A DNA stretch of 64,000 nucleotides from Lycorma delicatula (GCF_047948215.1 NC_134460.1:129378324-129442323); one strand, 5' to 3'. Shown: positions 48,396 through 60,663, counted from the first letter of the stretch. The notes: generated by a model from the letters alone, not told the origin. Made by a program: numbers and translations.

Positions 48396-48770
48396 TTGAC
48401 AAAGAAGATTGGCTTTCTACGCATACTTAGCTATAATGGATGAAAACAGATTTACGAAGAGGATTTTCGAAAAGAGAAATAGAGCCAAAACGAACATTAG
48501 GTGGTTCACACAGATGAAAGAAGATCTCGTGACTACAGGGATAAATCCAACGGATATAAGGAACAGAGATACATTTAGGAAGAAGATCCAAGTTTGTAGA
48601 GGTTTTTTTTAGAAAGGAACCAGAGAGTGTGTAACAGTAAAAAATGGTCGCAAGAAAAGGAAGAACAACATAGTTTGAAAATGAAGAAGAACCGGAAGAA
48701 AAGGAAATCAATCAGGAATTAACTATTAAACGTTGTCCTACAGTGGCCGGTGACGAGAGAAAAAGGAAAT
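48396..48770 (+). pseudogene. LINE C-terminal relic ('FYxHLxRMDENR' type)
   Basis: Plus strand reads RLAFYAYLAIMDENRFTKRI, then RWFTQMKEDLVTTGI and DRxxFRKKIQ-like residues up to a stop at about 48610: the post-RT C-terminal region of insect LINEs ('FYGHLxRMDENRLTKRI...RW..EV..DL'). Further broken coding follows to about 48770. Clade uncertain. The opposite-strand frame 48427..48711 is a shadow. Confidence 0.65.
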
Positions 48771-50450
48771 AATAATTTAACTGAGATCAAAAGCGGCATC
48801 AATTGTTCTTACATTTCTAAAAGAGATCAAATACTAATTTAAATTATAGGGAAATAAAGAAAAAAGTATTGGATAACAAAAAAGTAATAATGTGTATGAT
48901 TTTATGGAACGAAAATATTCATGAAATGAACGTGTAAGGACATTTTTTTTTAAAATCATAAAATCAATATTGTAACAAGACAGACATAAAATTAAAAACA
49001 GCATCGTATGTGTATCTATTAAATACAGTAAGATCATCAGTTTTAACAAAACATCAAACTGAAAACGAGAAGCTTATATCAAAATGAATTGTTCAAAAAA
49101 AAAAGTTGAGACAAAGAGAGAAGAAAAAAAATGAAATGGATAAAAGAGGGTAGTAAATGTAAAACGTGCAGCATATTAAGGTATTATGCTGATGAGTCCA
49201 TTCCAGACCGCAATAACTGTGGATTTATATCGAAACCCGGAAATTAATTATGGTTTTAATAGAACCTAAGTTACTGTACTTCCTTTTAAAATGTTCTTTT
49301 TTTACATTTCATTTTAGGCAAATAGATACTTTTAGTTTTATCCTAAAAAAAAAAAAAAAAAAATGAAAATGGGAATTAAAAAATAATACACTCTTCCATT
49401 TCATATTGTTGTTAGATATGCTTTTACGAAAGTACCAACCATAATATTTAGTTTTAATTACAAAAATTGTTATTAAAAATAATTGCATCATAACAAAATG
49501 ATTGGTACTATAATATACTTGTACAAGAGTATGATCTTACACAATTCTACAAAAGATATTTGTAATATTACTTGTTATAATAATGATTTTTTTTTTTTTT
49601 TTAGAAAGAAAATAATAAATAAAATCCTATATTTATATTTTTTTTTATTCTCTGTATTAAACAAACAATTTGTCATCCGAAGTTTTTTTATATACTCTAT
49701 AAATATTATTTTTGCAAATGAATTATACAAATTCAGAAAACAAACAAATTTTAATTAAATTTCGTTATCAAAAAATACCTTTTTTCTTTTCTCCATTAAA
49801 CGAGAAAAATGATGTGAAACTGTTAATCAAAAATATTCTCTTAATTTAATCTTATACAAAATAAACATTCAGCCTTCAAAACCATAACGATACTACATAA
49901 TATTCAACTTTCAAAAAAGATTACCAGGAAAGCTACTAAAAAAAATTACCTAAATTCAACGTACAGATTAAAAATACTAATAGTTAAAACTACTACAAAA
50001 AAAAAATTAAGAAACAAAATAGGTACAATACCAAAAGCTCAATAACAATTATATTAAAAGTGCACCAAAAAAAAAAAACTGTTCACGAATTTAAATTAAT
50101 AGGGTAGAACATTGCAGAAAGAATAAATAATTAAACAAAATTCACATTGTCAAAAAAAAATTTTAATCAAATTTATCTGAGGTATTAAACTAATATAAAA
50201 AATTATTTAAAAAAAAAAGCAACTTAGACGTAAATTTATAGAACACTTGAAGTTTTATTAAGATAAAAGTTACCTCAAATCCAGATAAAATTTTAGCATT
50301 TACGTTTAAAATAATATGCAGGAGTAGAGTACGCAATTTAAAATCTATTCTACACATTTTAGATACTGAACTCTTGAATATCAAAATTCAGATAATTTTA
50401 TTTTAAGTTCAAATTAATAATTTTTAATATTTTGTAATTATTGAAAACTA
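48771..50450. other. AT-rich sequence without a recognised feature
   Basis: A/T runs and very low-complexity frames only. Confidence 0.55.
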
Positions 50451-50998
50451 GCAGACCCGACAATGCTTTGCTATTGCTAGATTTGAGTATATATAATATA
50501 TATAGATTAGAGAATATATATATATATTCAATTGAACACAATTGAAAGTTTGATAAAACATTAAAAAACTGAACATTACGGAAATTCATAAAATTTAACT
50601 TTCATTCTATAAAAGTCGGTGGAAAATAGCTTTTTAACGTAAAGAGATATGGCAGCAAAATCATCGCAATTAATACTGAACATTAAGAAACTTACACAAC
50701 ATTAAGGAATTTCACAAAATTTAACCTTTCATTTTATAAAAGTCATAATGTAAAAAAATCCAATTGTGAAAACAGCACAACCTAGCGGATTTAATTCAAA
50801 CTACTCTCTATACACAATAAGCGATTCAAAATACCTCTAACTTTCTTTCTACTCTTCAGATCGAGAATATATAACAATACTTTTTCCAAACATCGCGGAC
50901 CATTTTGCAAAAAGCCGCTCGTAAATCGGTCCAGTAGTTTTTTAGCCAATAGTGAACACACATACGAACATTGCCTTTTATATATAAATATAGAAGAA
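50451..50998 (+). repeat. Interspersed repeat (GCAGACCCGACAATGC start), with internal duplication
   Basis: The start is related to 36830 (CTATTGCTA.ATTTGAGTAT). An internal segment (AAATTTAAC.TTTCATT.TATAAAAGTC) appears at about 50594-50618 and again at about 50719-50745. The end carries AAATCGGTCCAGTAGTTTTT, ACACACATACGAACATTGCC and TTTTATATATAAATATAGA. Frames 50791..51180 minus are not genes. Confidence 0.55.
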
Positions 50999-51415
50999 GA
51001 AAGTCTGTTGGTATTTTTGTATTTGTTTGTTTGTTCCGTAAATATCGCGACACCAGCGTAACATAGCCGGGTATAGTTTTTGCAAAACTGTTTCTTTTCA
51101 CGTAAATAATATATATTCTGAATATGAGCCAAATCGGTCCATAAATATATTTTTTCTAAATATCTCAACCCAAACGCCATCTAGCGTGTCCATTGTTTTG
51201 CAAAAATATTTATTTTCACGTAACTAATATATATTCTGAATATGAGCTAATTCGACCAAAAATAAATTGTTTTGAAATATCTCGATCCCAGCGCCACTTA
51301 GGAGATCCAAATTAATTCAGAACCTTTGCGGGCTTGCGCACAACTCACCAAAGTTTCGTCGAATGGTTTAGGAACGCATACGGAACAAACAAACATCCAT
51401 TTTTATATATATAGT
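50999..51415 (+). repeat. Second, adjacent interspersed repeat with a tandem duplicated unit
   Basis: Begins AAGTCTGTTGGTATTTTTG. Two diverged units of about 110 bp (about 51082-51191 and 51200-51309), each with TTTTCACGTAA.TAATATATA, TTCTGAATATGAGC and TATCTC.A.CCCA.CGCCA. It ends GGAACAAACAAACATCC and TTTTTATATATATAG, the same terminus style as the preceding repeat. Confidence 0.55.
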
Positions 51416-52990
51416 TATAAACTTCAGTTTTAAAAAAATAATTTTATTTTAAAATCCTGAGATGCAGTTAGAAAAATTAAAAATCACTGAAATATAAATT
51501 TATACAATTTTTAAATGAAACAATTTCAATATTTTATAACCACTAATTTACAGCTTCACGTGTACTACTATGAACGAAATATTCAAATATACGTATTATA
51601 TTAATATCTATAAAAACTACCACAACCGTAATTAGGAAATTACTTTATTAAATACAATTTGGGCTAGTATAAGTTTAAGTTTTAGTAGTTCAGATTATTC
51701 TCAGAGTAATTCATCGACTGCTTCAATATGCTTTCTTGCAAAACTATATGTATTTCATATAGTTAAGTGTAGACCTAAAGATTATTAATTATAACGAAAT
51801 ATAATAACTCGTTTCCTGAAAGAATTCTTTAGGTTTATGTAATATAGGTGGACTACTATACTATTGTAAGTAATGAATCCTTGTTGTAGTGTGTCTGTAT
51901 ATTTCCGGTTTGAAATCAATTCCATGAAAGTCTCACACGAATTATAATTACTCCGCAAAAATATTTTCTTCAATTTCCAACACATTGAACGTAGTAAAAC
52001 AATTTATTTTTTTTAAGTAGTTTTATCGTAAATTTGTTGTTTTTATTATTTTAATTGTTATTAAAATACGTATATTAAAATAAAACAATTAATAAGTACT
52101 GTTAAATTAAATATCTATTTATTTATCTATATAACAGTATCATAAAAATTTCACACGATTAACATATTAATTATTGTTCGAAAAAACCTTTCTTAATTGG
52201 TAAATAATTGAAATATATGACTAAATTTTATTTTACGTCAAGTATTAATAATGAGAATATTATATTAAAATAAACAGTAGCCTGCTATACAATTAATTTG
52301 CATGATAACAGAAAAATAATGTTAAAAAAATTGTTAGCTAACGAGAGAAAAAAATTATAATTATAAATTGTGGTAGGAAATTTCTGTTTGCAAATCTGTT
52401 ATACGTACTTTTTTCCTTAATTTTTTTTTCAAATCTCAACTATTGAGAAATTTTTAAATGAATTTCTCAATTGTTTTTAAAATTATTAAACAATTATTCA
52501 TTATTATCACACGATTATTTTTAAGATTTAATACGACCGATCAGTAAATCTATTCAAATTAATTACCTCGTTTTTTTTTTTTTAAATAAGGAAAACAATC
52601 ATTAAATAAAAATTATTACAATGAAATAGAATTTTAAAATATATTAAATTTACGATAAACAATACATTATTTTAATTGCTGATAGTCGCCTAGTAAATAT
52701 CAAATCGTAAAAGTTTGCAAAGTAAAAATTTGAAATTTTTTAATACATTTGTAAAAATGTAAAAATAATTTCAAAATAAAAAAAAACAGTGAAAAAATAC
52801 TTAAAAGAAGAATAACATATTTTGTGAATTTCAAAACACATTATTACATAAATTACTGAAGTAAATGAAATTTATAATTTGTTTAATTTCCTGGCATCAT
52901 AACTCCAGAGCTACACTGCAAAAAGGAAAGTATGGTAATCAGTCAAAAATGGGTATGGGTTTTTTAATGTCTCGATGTTTCAGGAATCCC
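51416..52990. other. AT-rich sequence without a recognised feature
   Basis: No feature seen. Confidence 0.5.
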
Positions 52991-53300
52991 AAAGAAACAA
53001 AAAAAGAGGGAGGGGGGTAATTTTCGTACATATACTGATTGGTACGTATGTTCGTGTTTTGGCGTGTTTAAAACTTAATAATAACTGGATGAACCGATTT
53101 TGATGAAATTTGGCACAGAAACTCGTATAAGTGTGGTAATTTGTTCGTAAAAGTTTAAGGTCAATATCTCCAGAGGATGGGATAGATAGTTTCTTTGGGT
53201 TCCATCTTCTAAACGTTTTGCAAATAATAACCCAGTTTTATATTAAGTTGAGTACATGGTTATATGCTTATCCCATTTAAAAAAAGCACCCAAATTCTTT
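52991..53300. repeat. Unclassified interspersed-repeat phrase
   Basis: Contains ACTGGATGAACCGATTTTGA, ATGAAATTTGGCACAGA and CCAGAGGATGGGATAG, a phrase style widespread in insect dispersed repeats. No frame. Boundaries unclear. Confidence 0.4.
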
Positions 53301-53424
53301 CCTTTCCCAAAAAATCGTAAAAAGCTATATTTTTATTTATTATATATTTTATAACCGATTTTTTTGAATTATTGATTAAAATATCGATCTAAAAAAAAAA
53401 ATTAAATATTTTTTCGTGTGCGTG

Positions 53425-54333
53425 TGGCATAAAAAGTGGAAGATTAAGGTTAATCAAGGTAAGTCGAGGCACGTCACAGTTGCCATGCGGAGAGGTGACT
53501 GTCCCGGTGTGTACTTCGATAGTATTTTGATCCCGCAAACGGAGACTGTGCGGTATCTGTGACTTCACCTGGATCGGCGTTTCACCTTGAAGTGTCACGT
53601 GAGGATGAAGAGGAAACAGCTAAACGCAAAGTAAAGGGAACTTCATTGGCTGCTACGGAGGAACTCAGGCCTCACGTTATCCAAGAAGATCTTAATTTAC
53701 AAGGTTATCCAGCACCAAATCTGGACGTGCGGTGTAGAATTGTGGGGAACGGCTAGTACCAGTAATGTGGGAAGTATAAAACGATTTCAGAAAAAAGTAG
53801 CAAGGGTAATTGCCGAAGCTCCGTGGTTCACGCGGAGTGATGAGATTCAGGATTATCTGGAGCTCCCGTCGGTTCCTGAGATTGTACAACAGTGCAATGT
53901 CGAATACCTGCAGAGGTTTGAGAATCATATAAAACACTTTGCAATTAATCTACTCGATAACAGCAGAGACGTCCGACGGTTGAAACGAGCCCATGTACTC
54001 GACTTAGGGTCTGCGTAACAGTTTGGAATCTAAGACCGTCAAGTTCAGTGGTGTCGTATCTAATTTCTTGTTACTTCTCTTTCTTTTTCTTTTTATTTGT
54101 TATTAATGTTTGTTTTGTAGACTATATAGTGCTGAAATTAATGGTTTGTGATTTATGACTGAGCTTGATACTTTATATTTGACTTTAAGTTTGCTTGCAA
54201 CTGTTTATTGTGTATTATTTATTTTGGGGGTTCCTTAAGGACCTTCTTATCACGTGCTTTTGTCAGGAAACATACTTATTGCTCCGCAGGAGAGCGGATT
54301 GTAATTATAATTGTTATTGAGCAAAAAAAAAAA
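53425..54333 (+). pseudogene. Jockey-type LINE pol C-terminus with 3' UTR and poly(A)
   Basis: 5'-truncated copy in one continuous frame of 198 codons with only two internal stops (TGA 53560..53562, TAA 53632..53634). It reads WKIKVNQGKSRHVTVAMRRG, a DxxILIPQTETVRYL segment, RRFTLKCHVRMKRKQLN, LLRRNSGLTLSKKILIYKV, CGVELWGTASTSNVGSIKRF and the C-terminal DNSRDVRRLKRAHVLDL to the stop at 54016..54018: the region after the FADD box in Jockey-clade RTs. The 3' UTR ends GGATTGTAATTATAATTG, TTATTGAGC and an A run (54323..54333). AAATATTTTTTC before and AATATTTTTC after may be a degraded target-site duplication. Youngest-looking pol piece here. Confidence 0.88.
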
Positions 54334-55035
54334 TAATATTTTTCATGTAACATTACTTTTTTCACTACATAGAATAAATAATCAATGCCAGCAAAGTATT
54401 ACAATTTTATTGTCAGTTTTTGTTTATATCTGCAAATCATTTGATAATAAAAATAATTTTTAAAAAATTAAAAAGTAATAATAATTAAATAGATTTAATG
54501 CGCTTTGATTTTCATCATGATTACGACTTAATAATTAATTATCCACTATGATTTACATATTTCATGTATGCTTGCAGCTTACATAGTACAGAGCAGTTGC
54601 AATACAGTTCAGTTAGTAGTACTGACTACTTGACTAATCTCAGCTGTAGTTCACTTAAATGAAATTTATATATCAACCAAAAAACTAATATTTCTTTATC
54701 AATTTTCACGTTGTACTCAATAATAAACGTATTACATAACCCAGAGGAAGACTGGCTATAAAATACAAGTATAATAAAATAAGTATACAACTTATAATAA
54801 ATTCGTGAAAATCTGAGCTAATATAAAAAATTAAAAATTAAATTCAATAGCCTTATATAAAAATACTTTCATTAATCATAATAAACCATTTAAAAATGTT
54901 TTATATATATTTTTAATATTTTTTAATTTTTCTTGTTTAACAATAAGTGGTGAAACAGACGTTCAATCTAATTTTATTTATTTTAATATTTAACATGAAA
55001 GTTTGGAAAGCAGAAAATGCACTTTTTGAAAGGAT
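54334..55035. other. AT-rich sequence without a recognised feature
   Basis: No feature seen. Confidence 0.5.
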
Positions 55036-55040
55036 AATGT

Positions 55041-56415
55041 TACCGGGTGATTAAAAAAGGACTTCACAACTTTAAAAGCATATAAGGATTTATTGAGGTA
55101 ACTTACAGATTTGTTTGAGGTCTCATTTCATACCAAAAAACATCAAGTTTTGACTAACATAATTCATCAGTACCGAATTTGGCTACCAGAGCTGTCACCA
55201 GCGTTGTTAAAAATGGATAAATTTACTGTTTGGAAACGTGATCGCTGTGTGTTTGATTTCACGATTTGTTTTAGAAATTGGAGTACAACGTAATTTTCAT
55301 AGAGAGTACAGTAGGACGACTCCTAGTAGGCAAACAACATACTCTTTACTCCAAAACTTTCTTTGAGAGAGATTGTTCTGTTAAACATATAAAATCACCA
55401 GGATACCCACTCGTCCCTGAAACTTCTGTGAAACAACTCAGAGAAAACGTTACACGTAGTCCGAAGAAATCAACTCGTCGTGCATCACGTGAGACTGGTA
55501 CTCAACAAACTACTCTGTTTCATCCGGAGGTCGTGGGTTCGAATCCCGGCCAGGCATGACATTTTCACACACGATACAAACCATTCATTTGAAATCCTCT
55601 GAAGCAAAACCTAACGGTGGTCTCGGAGGTTAAAAAAAGAAAAAAAAGTTGCTAGACTGCAATTTTGTGTGGAAATGATGGACAGAATTGCAGGCAACAA
55701 TACATTTTTAGACAATTAAGTTTTACTGATGAGTCAACGTTTCACATCAGTGGGGAATGGTGAACACCCATAACTGCCAAATATGAGGTAGCAAAAACCT
55801 CCATAAACTTTGCAGCACTTTTGCTATAGCCCTAAGGTCAATGTCTTTTGTACCCAAGCAAACAAAGACTGTATTACTTCCAGTTATACTTCCAGGAGGC
55901 AACCGTAAATGGTATAGTTTATTTGAACATGCTTCAAAAATTTTAATTTCTCGGTTAGATGGTGATGGCCACGATGGACGCCATTACTATCATCAAGACG
56001 CCTAGAACTCCTAGATCTTCTTGATACTCTATTCCCAGATCGGTGAATTGGTTGTGAAGGTCTAGTTGCATGGCCACCTCGCTCCCCAAATTTGACCATT
56101 CTAGATTTTTTTTGTAGGTTTTATTAAAGATTAGGTTTATCTACCAACTTTGCCTGCTGATTTTGTTGAGCTACGTTTTCGAATTAACACCGCAGCTACA
56201 TTAGTAACTCCCGACTTGCTGGCTATAGTCTGAAATAAAATCGACTTCAGGTGGGATGTATGTCGCCTTACAAATTGAAGCCGTAAAGAACCAAAGAGAA
56301 TGTTGGGTGACGAAACTGATGTGTTTTTCTATGAAATGAGACCTCAAACCGAATTTGTATTATCTCAAAGTCTTACATGCTTTTAAAGTTGCGAAACCAT
56401 TTTTGAATAACCTGT
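55041..56415 (+). mobile_element. Tc1/mariner-superfamily DNA transposon relic with long TIRs
   Basis: Ends are inverted repeats of about 90 bp: left CCGGGTGATTAAAAAAGG, AACTTTAAAAGCATATAAG, TTTGAGGTCTCATTTCAT; the right end in complement gives CAGGTTATTCAAAAATGG, AACTTTAAAAGCATGTAAG, TTTGAGGTCTCATTTCAT. The plus-strand transposase is broken. The helix-turn-helix linker part reads SPGYPLVPETSVKQL and TRSPKKSTRRASRE (55395-55496). The catalytic part reads FTDESTFHISGEW (first Asp 55728..55730), HQDA then stop (second Asp 55997..55999) and WPPRSPNLTILDFFL (third Asp 56104..56106). All three acidic positions are visible, but frameshifts and stops separate them. A family-B SINE sits inside. The minus-strand frame 55884..56099 is a shadow. 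Subfamily cannot be fixed because indels obscure the D-D spacing. Confidence 0.85.
55518..55647 (+). repeat. tRNA-derived SINE, family B, copy 5, inside the transposon
   Basis: Starts within the head (TTTCATCCGGAGG), B box GGGTTCGAATCCCGG, linker CAGGCATGACATTTTCACAC, tail ATTCATTTGAAATCCTCTG, CTAACGGTGGTCTCGGAGG and A-rich end. It interrupts the transposase between its N-terminal domain and catalytic core, and some coding sequence at the junction is missing. Confidence 0.85.
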
Positions 56416-56600
56416 TTTTGGTTAGAAAAATAAAATTTGACTGAATTTTTTATTTGTTTATTCATTCTTTATTTACAGTAAACAGAAGATTATAATACAC
56501 ACACACACAAATACAATAGTAATAACGAATTTAAATATATTGAAGAGTTCTTATAAAACAAATAAAATATCTTATCTTTAAAAATGTAGTAGTTATTTTC

Positions 56601-57165
56601 ACTTCCTTGTACGAAGTAAAGGAAGTATTGTGATCGCGAAAAATTTCGGTTTTCATATTTCTACGAAAACATCCATTTTGACCATCCCTGAATCCATTTT
56701 GACTAGTCTCGGTGTGACATAAATCGTACGTACGTATGTATAACGTATAACTCAAAAACGATTAGCCGTAGGGTGTTGAAATTTTGGATTTAGTACTGTA
56801 GTAACATCTAGTTGTGCACCTCCCCTTTTGATTATAATCGACTGGACCAAAAGTATCCAAAAGAAGCCCAAAATCTAAAAAATCTGGATTTCGGACTTTT
56901 TCTTAACTGCAGTAATAAGCCCTAATTGAGAGCTTTTTAATTATATATGGTAAGGGGTACTTATTTTAATTGGTTCCAGAGTTATAGCCAAATAAAATTT
57001 TAATTAATGAAATATTTGGATCTTACAAGGAGAAGGCACATTGGTTCGAATCCGACTTCTCCTTTTTTTCTTTAAAATTTTTTTTTTTTTTTTAATTAAA
57101 ATATATTGATTTATTAAAATTATTAACCTCTAATTGGAAAAAAATTACAATACATAATAATAATA

Positions 57166-57203
<38 letters not shown>

Positions 57204-57310
57204 AATTATTAATAAAATAAAATTTTATGTATTTTTAATTTTAAAAAAATGTGTGCATGTAATTTAATAGGCGTACAAGGAAGTCATATGGTATCCACAT
57301 CAGATTTTTT
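56601..57310 (+). repeat. R1 repeat family, copy 5 (reference copy)
   Basis: Most complete member, 710 bp. The head ACTTCCTTGTACG (56601..56613) is repeated inverted near the tail as CGTACAAGGAAGT (57272..57284), a perfect 13-bp pair. The head also folds on itself (ACTTCCTT with AAGGAAGT). Beyond the tail repeat lie a further 26 bp (CATATGGTATCCACAT, CAGATTTTTT). Inside: GTACGTACGTATG, CTCAAAAACGATTAGCCGTAG, TTGATTATAATCGACTGGAC, and a perfect tRNA B box GGTTCGAATCC (57043..57053) with no A box seen upstream. A (TA)n tract occupies about 57171-57199. No ORF. Class uncertain: non-autonomous DNA element or Pol III-related repeat. Confidence 0.8.
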
Positions 57311-57499
57311 CTTACGAGAAAAACTACATTAAAATTATGTACTGATCGATTTATTTCCCTAATGAAAATACTAAAAGAAAATTTTGCATGGTCAGTATTT
57401 TCATTGTTCAAGTATTAATGATTAAAGTTGCAAATATGCTACTCCACAAGTTAAAGTGTTATATTATAATCTATATAATAAGAATTGATTTTTATTGTT

Positions 57500-57763
57500 T
57501 TGGATTCAATTGACGGCACTGTCTTAAGACTATTTGGTCTGGTACTTGGCACGATAACTTCTAAATAATAACTTGACTGTTTCTATGGCTATTGTGAAAC
57601 AGATATTGCAACCATGCAGTATAAAAAATATTGGATTCAATTAACGACAATGTCTTAAAACTAATCGGTCTTTGACTTGTCAAGATAACTTTTAACTAAT
57701 AATTTGACTATTTATATAGCTATTATATAACAGATATCGTAAACTATGCAGAATAAAAAATAT
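57500..57763 (+). repeat. Tandem duplication, two units of about 131 bp
   Basis: Units 57500..57630 and 57631..57763 align throughout: TTGGATTCAATT.ACG.CA, TGTCTTAA.ACTA, GATAACTT.TAA.TAATAA, TTGACT.TTT, ATGCAG.ATAAAAAATATT. Moderately diverged, no ORF. Confidence 0.8.
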
Positions 57764-58714
57764 TTTGGAAGAAACATATTTTAATGAAATTCCAATTATT
57801 CTCGTATTAAAAACGTAATTGTTATAACATTAACGGCACATGGACCAGATAAAAAACTAACTGAAGTTTAGTTGTAAAATGAGAATGTGTGCCACCAAAA
57901 ATCGATGTTATCCGTTCAACAGGCAGCATGAGTCATATCAACTCAGTTGCTATAGTTACTGTAGGGCTACTTATTAGAGTGATTAAAAAAATATACTTCC
58001 CCCTACCGCCCATATGCCCTAAATATTGATCCTTTTTGTATATTAAATTAAAATTATACCATTTAACTGGTTTAAATTTAGCTATATTTGTAATAAAAAA
58101 ATAAGGAAATCATGATTTTTTAGTTTCCTTTACTCTTAAAATTGTAGAACATTTCCATAGGAAATATCAAATCATTTATTCGTAAGAATTCGTTCTTATG
58201 AAACGAAATTCGGTTTAATACAGTAAAGTATGAAATTAAAGTATTTAGCATGTAGGAAAGAATACGAGAAGTGACTGGATGTCTATTTGAGGTGCTAAAT
58301 ATTTCTGAAAATAACTTATTTATAAGGATCAAAGTGTACAAATATTTTGTTTTTACCTGAAAAATTTTACAAAAATTTAGCTTTTAATTTTTTGAATTTG
58401 AAAATTTCATTATACTACTGGTCAATCGATCAACAAGATTTTTTCTTGGCATCATTTTTAAGTGAGTCATTTGTTTTTCTGTATGTTTTACTTTAAAACA
58501 AATTTTAATTTTGTTGTAGGTTGCAGTACAAAAAAAAGCTTCAAAAAGAATTTTAATCCTGGCGACTTAAAAATTTTAACTTCCATAAGTATTTTAGGTT
58601 TAGGACTTATAAATTATCGAAAATATGGAAATTTAAATCAATGTGCAAAAATAAAATTTTGTTTTATATTATAAAGTTAAATCTTTTACCTTTCGTCTTA
58701 CCCCGGTGGGTTAT
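57764..58714. other. AT-rich sequence without a recognised feature
   Basis: A slightly complex patch at 57890-58010 is unclassified. The 58462..58674 frame has no support. Confidence 0.5.
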
Positions 58715-58718
58715 TATT

Positions 58719-58938
58719 GTTGGGTTGGTTTAGTTGCAAATTCGTCGTCGTAAATCAGCTGATCTCAAAGTCGAGAGTTTTCAGGTTAAAATCCTAATAA
58801 AGATAGTTGCTTTTATTCGGATTTGAGTATTGGTGTTCTTTGGCGGTTGGAATTCAATTAACCACATTTGTCAGGAATGATCGGCCTGACTGTCCAAGCC
58901 CATACATTTACCGGTACAGTTACGTTACACTGATAAGA
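58719..58938 (+). repeat. tRNA-derived SINE, family A, copy 4
   Basis: Head GTTGGGTTGGTTTAGTTG (A-box relic), GTAAATCAGCTGATCTCAAAG, GGTTAAAATCCTAATAAAG (eroded B box), body TTTATTCGGATTTGAG and GGTTGGAATTCAATTAACCAC, then GGAATGATCGGCCTGACTG. The 3' tail is degraded. Confidence 0.8.
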
Positions 58939-60663
58939 CGCTAATAAATTTAATTGTTGATGCGACTATAAAAAAAAAAACAAATTAATTTTAATTTTCA
59001 TGTACCTTCATAAGGAGTAGTTTAAGTTATGCGTTAGTAGGCATATTACGTTCTTTCATTCAACGCTGAATTCGACTTTATTTTTTTTATTTCTTGAAAG
59101 TAAAATATAACAGCATATTTTTATATTAACGGAACACATAATTTATAGAATAAGCGTTTATAATAAATTTCAAAACAAAAATAATGATAAATTTAAAAAT
59201 ATAAGTCAAATTAATGTAAAGTGAAAAGAAGAATTTTATAATATTTTTATCTATAGGGAGGGCATACATACATTTTCACCAAAAATTCTCACGAAATGGA
59301 AAATATATGGTCAAAAAAGAATGGAATTGATAAGCGAAGAAAAATATATAAATCTAACTTTTTGAGTATATTTTAGAATTTCAAATAGGAAGACCATAAC
59401 AAAATCAAGAACAACAAGGAAGGTTTTAGTATGATAAATTTCCCGACCCACTTGAATGTCAAGAACAGAACATAAGAATTCTTTTGAGTATCTGAATTAA
59501 AATCGATTTTTCCTACTGTTTTATACTTTACTGTCTTCTTTTTCCTCTTCTTCTTATTCATCCTCTTTTAGAATATCATGAACACAGATGAAGAAAATGA
59601 ACGAAGAAGAAGGAGCAGGCAAGGCAAGTGAAGTAAATATAAGTGAAGAAATAGAGCCTGAGGCTCTGCCTAATTAGCAGAGCAAGGGTTATAACTAATT
59701 CAGAAATTAATTACAGTATTTCTTATCAAAGTATTCTTGTTTTGTTTCTTCATACTTTTACTCTTTCTTATTCCATCCTTCTCTATTGCAACGCCTTCCC
59801 CCACACACAACTTAGCATAACCATTCTTCTTGAATGAAAAGTAATTTGCAAAATTAATCTTGTAATCTTCAAAAGTAATATCTTTTTTAATATCAGAATT
59901 TTTTTTAAACTTATTCATACAGTTTTAATTACATTCACAAATACTGGTGGTGGAAGGTAAAGTAATTGAATTAATCTAATATACTTTACGTACAAAGCAA
60001 TGAGAAGAAGGAACTATTAAGTTTACCAAGAGAAAACAATCTTAATATTTCTAATATTATCTTATATTTAATTTTAATAGAATATATAAAAATTTAAAAG
60101 CATGATTTAACGTTCTTTGGTGACATTTGTTGTTTGTTAGCACATTTTTCAAAGACTATTTGGATTAAATAATTAAGTAGAAGTCAAAGAATAGTTAGTT
60201 CGACTTTCATCTTTTTAATCTATTTTTTTACCAATAAAGAAATAACATCTCTAAACAGGTTTATTTCTGAACTTCTATTTGATAAATATTTTAACGTTTG
60301 CTATTTTGAAAGAAACATTTTCATGTAATTTTGATAAAAGATATATCATAAAACTCTTACAACTTATTTTATTTATTTTTTTTTTAACGAATTGACTCCC
60401 GGTATGAGTAAAATGAAACACAGTTTCACAATGAAAGATTGTGAGATATTAATTGAATATATGAACTGTGTGACTGTCATTATGGTTTCCTAAAGAGAAT
60501 CTGATTACAGACCTTCCTACTCAACAAAAAGTGATTGTTTTATGTTCAAAATTATTAAATTATTTTTTAAACAATGAAAGAATTTTTAATTTTTTTCCAT
60601 GAATTTTTATTGTTTTTTTTTTTATATTCTTTTTCTTCTTATAATTTCTGAAAGCAAAAAAAA
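58939..60663. other. AT-rich sequence without a recognised feature
   Basis: The 59700..59918 minus-strand frame (72 codons, Lys-rich) and a short acidic/basic stretch near 59580-59640 show no homology I recognise. A frame of unknown status at best. Confidence 0.4.

Noticed and set aside
55884..56099. 71-codon Arg/His-rich minus-strand frame
   Set aside because: Antisense shadow of the mariner catalytic region, whose plus-strand reading has the family motifs.
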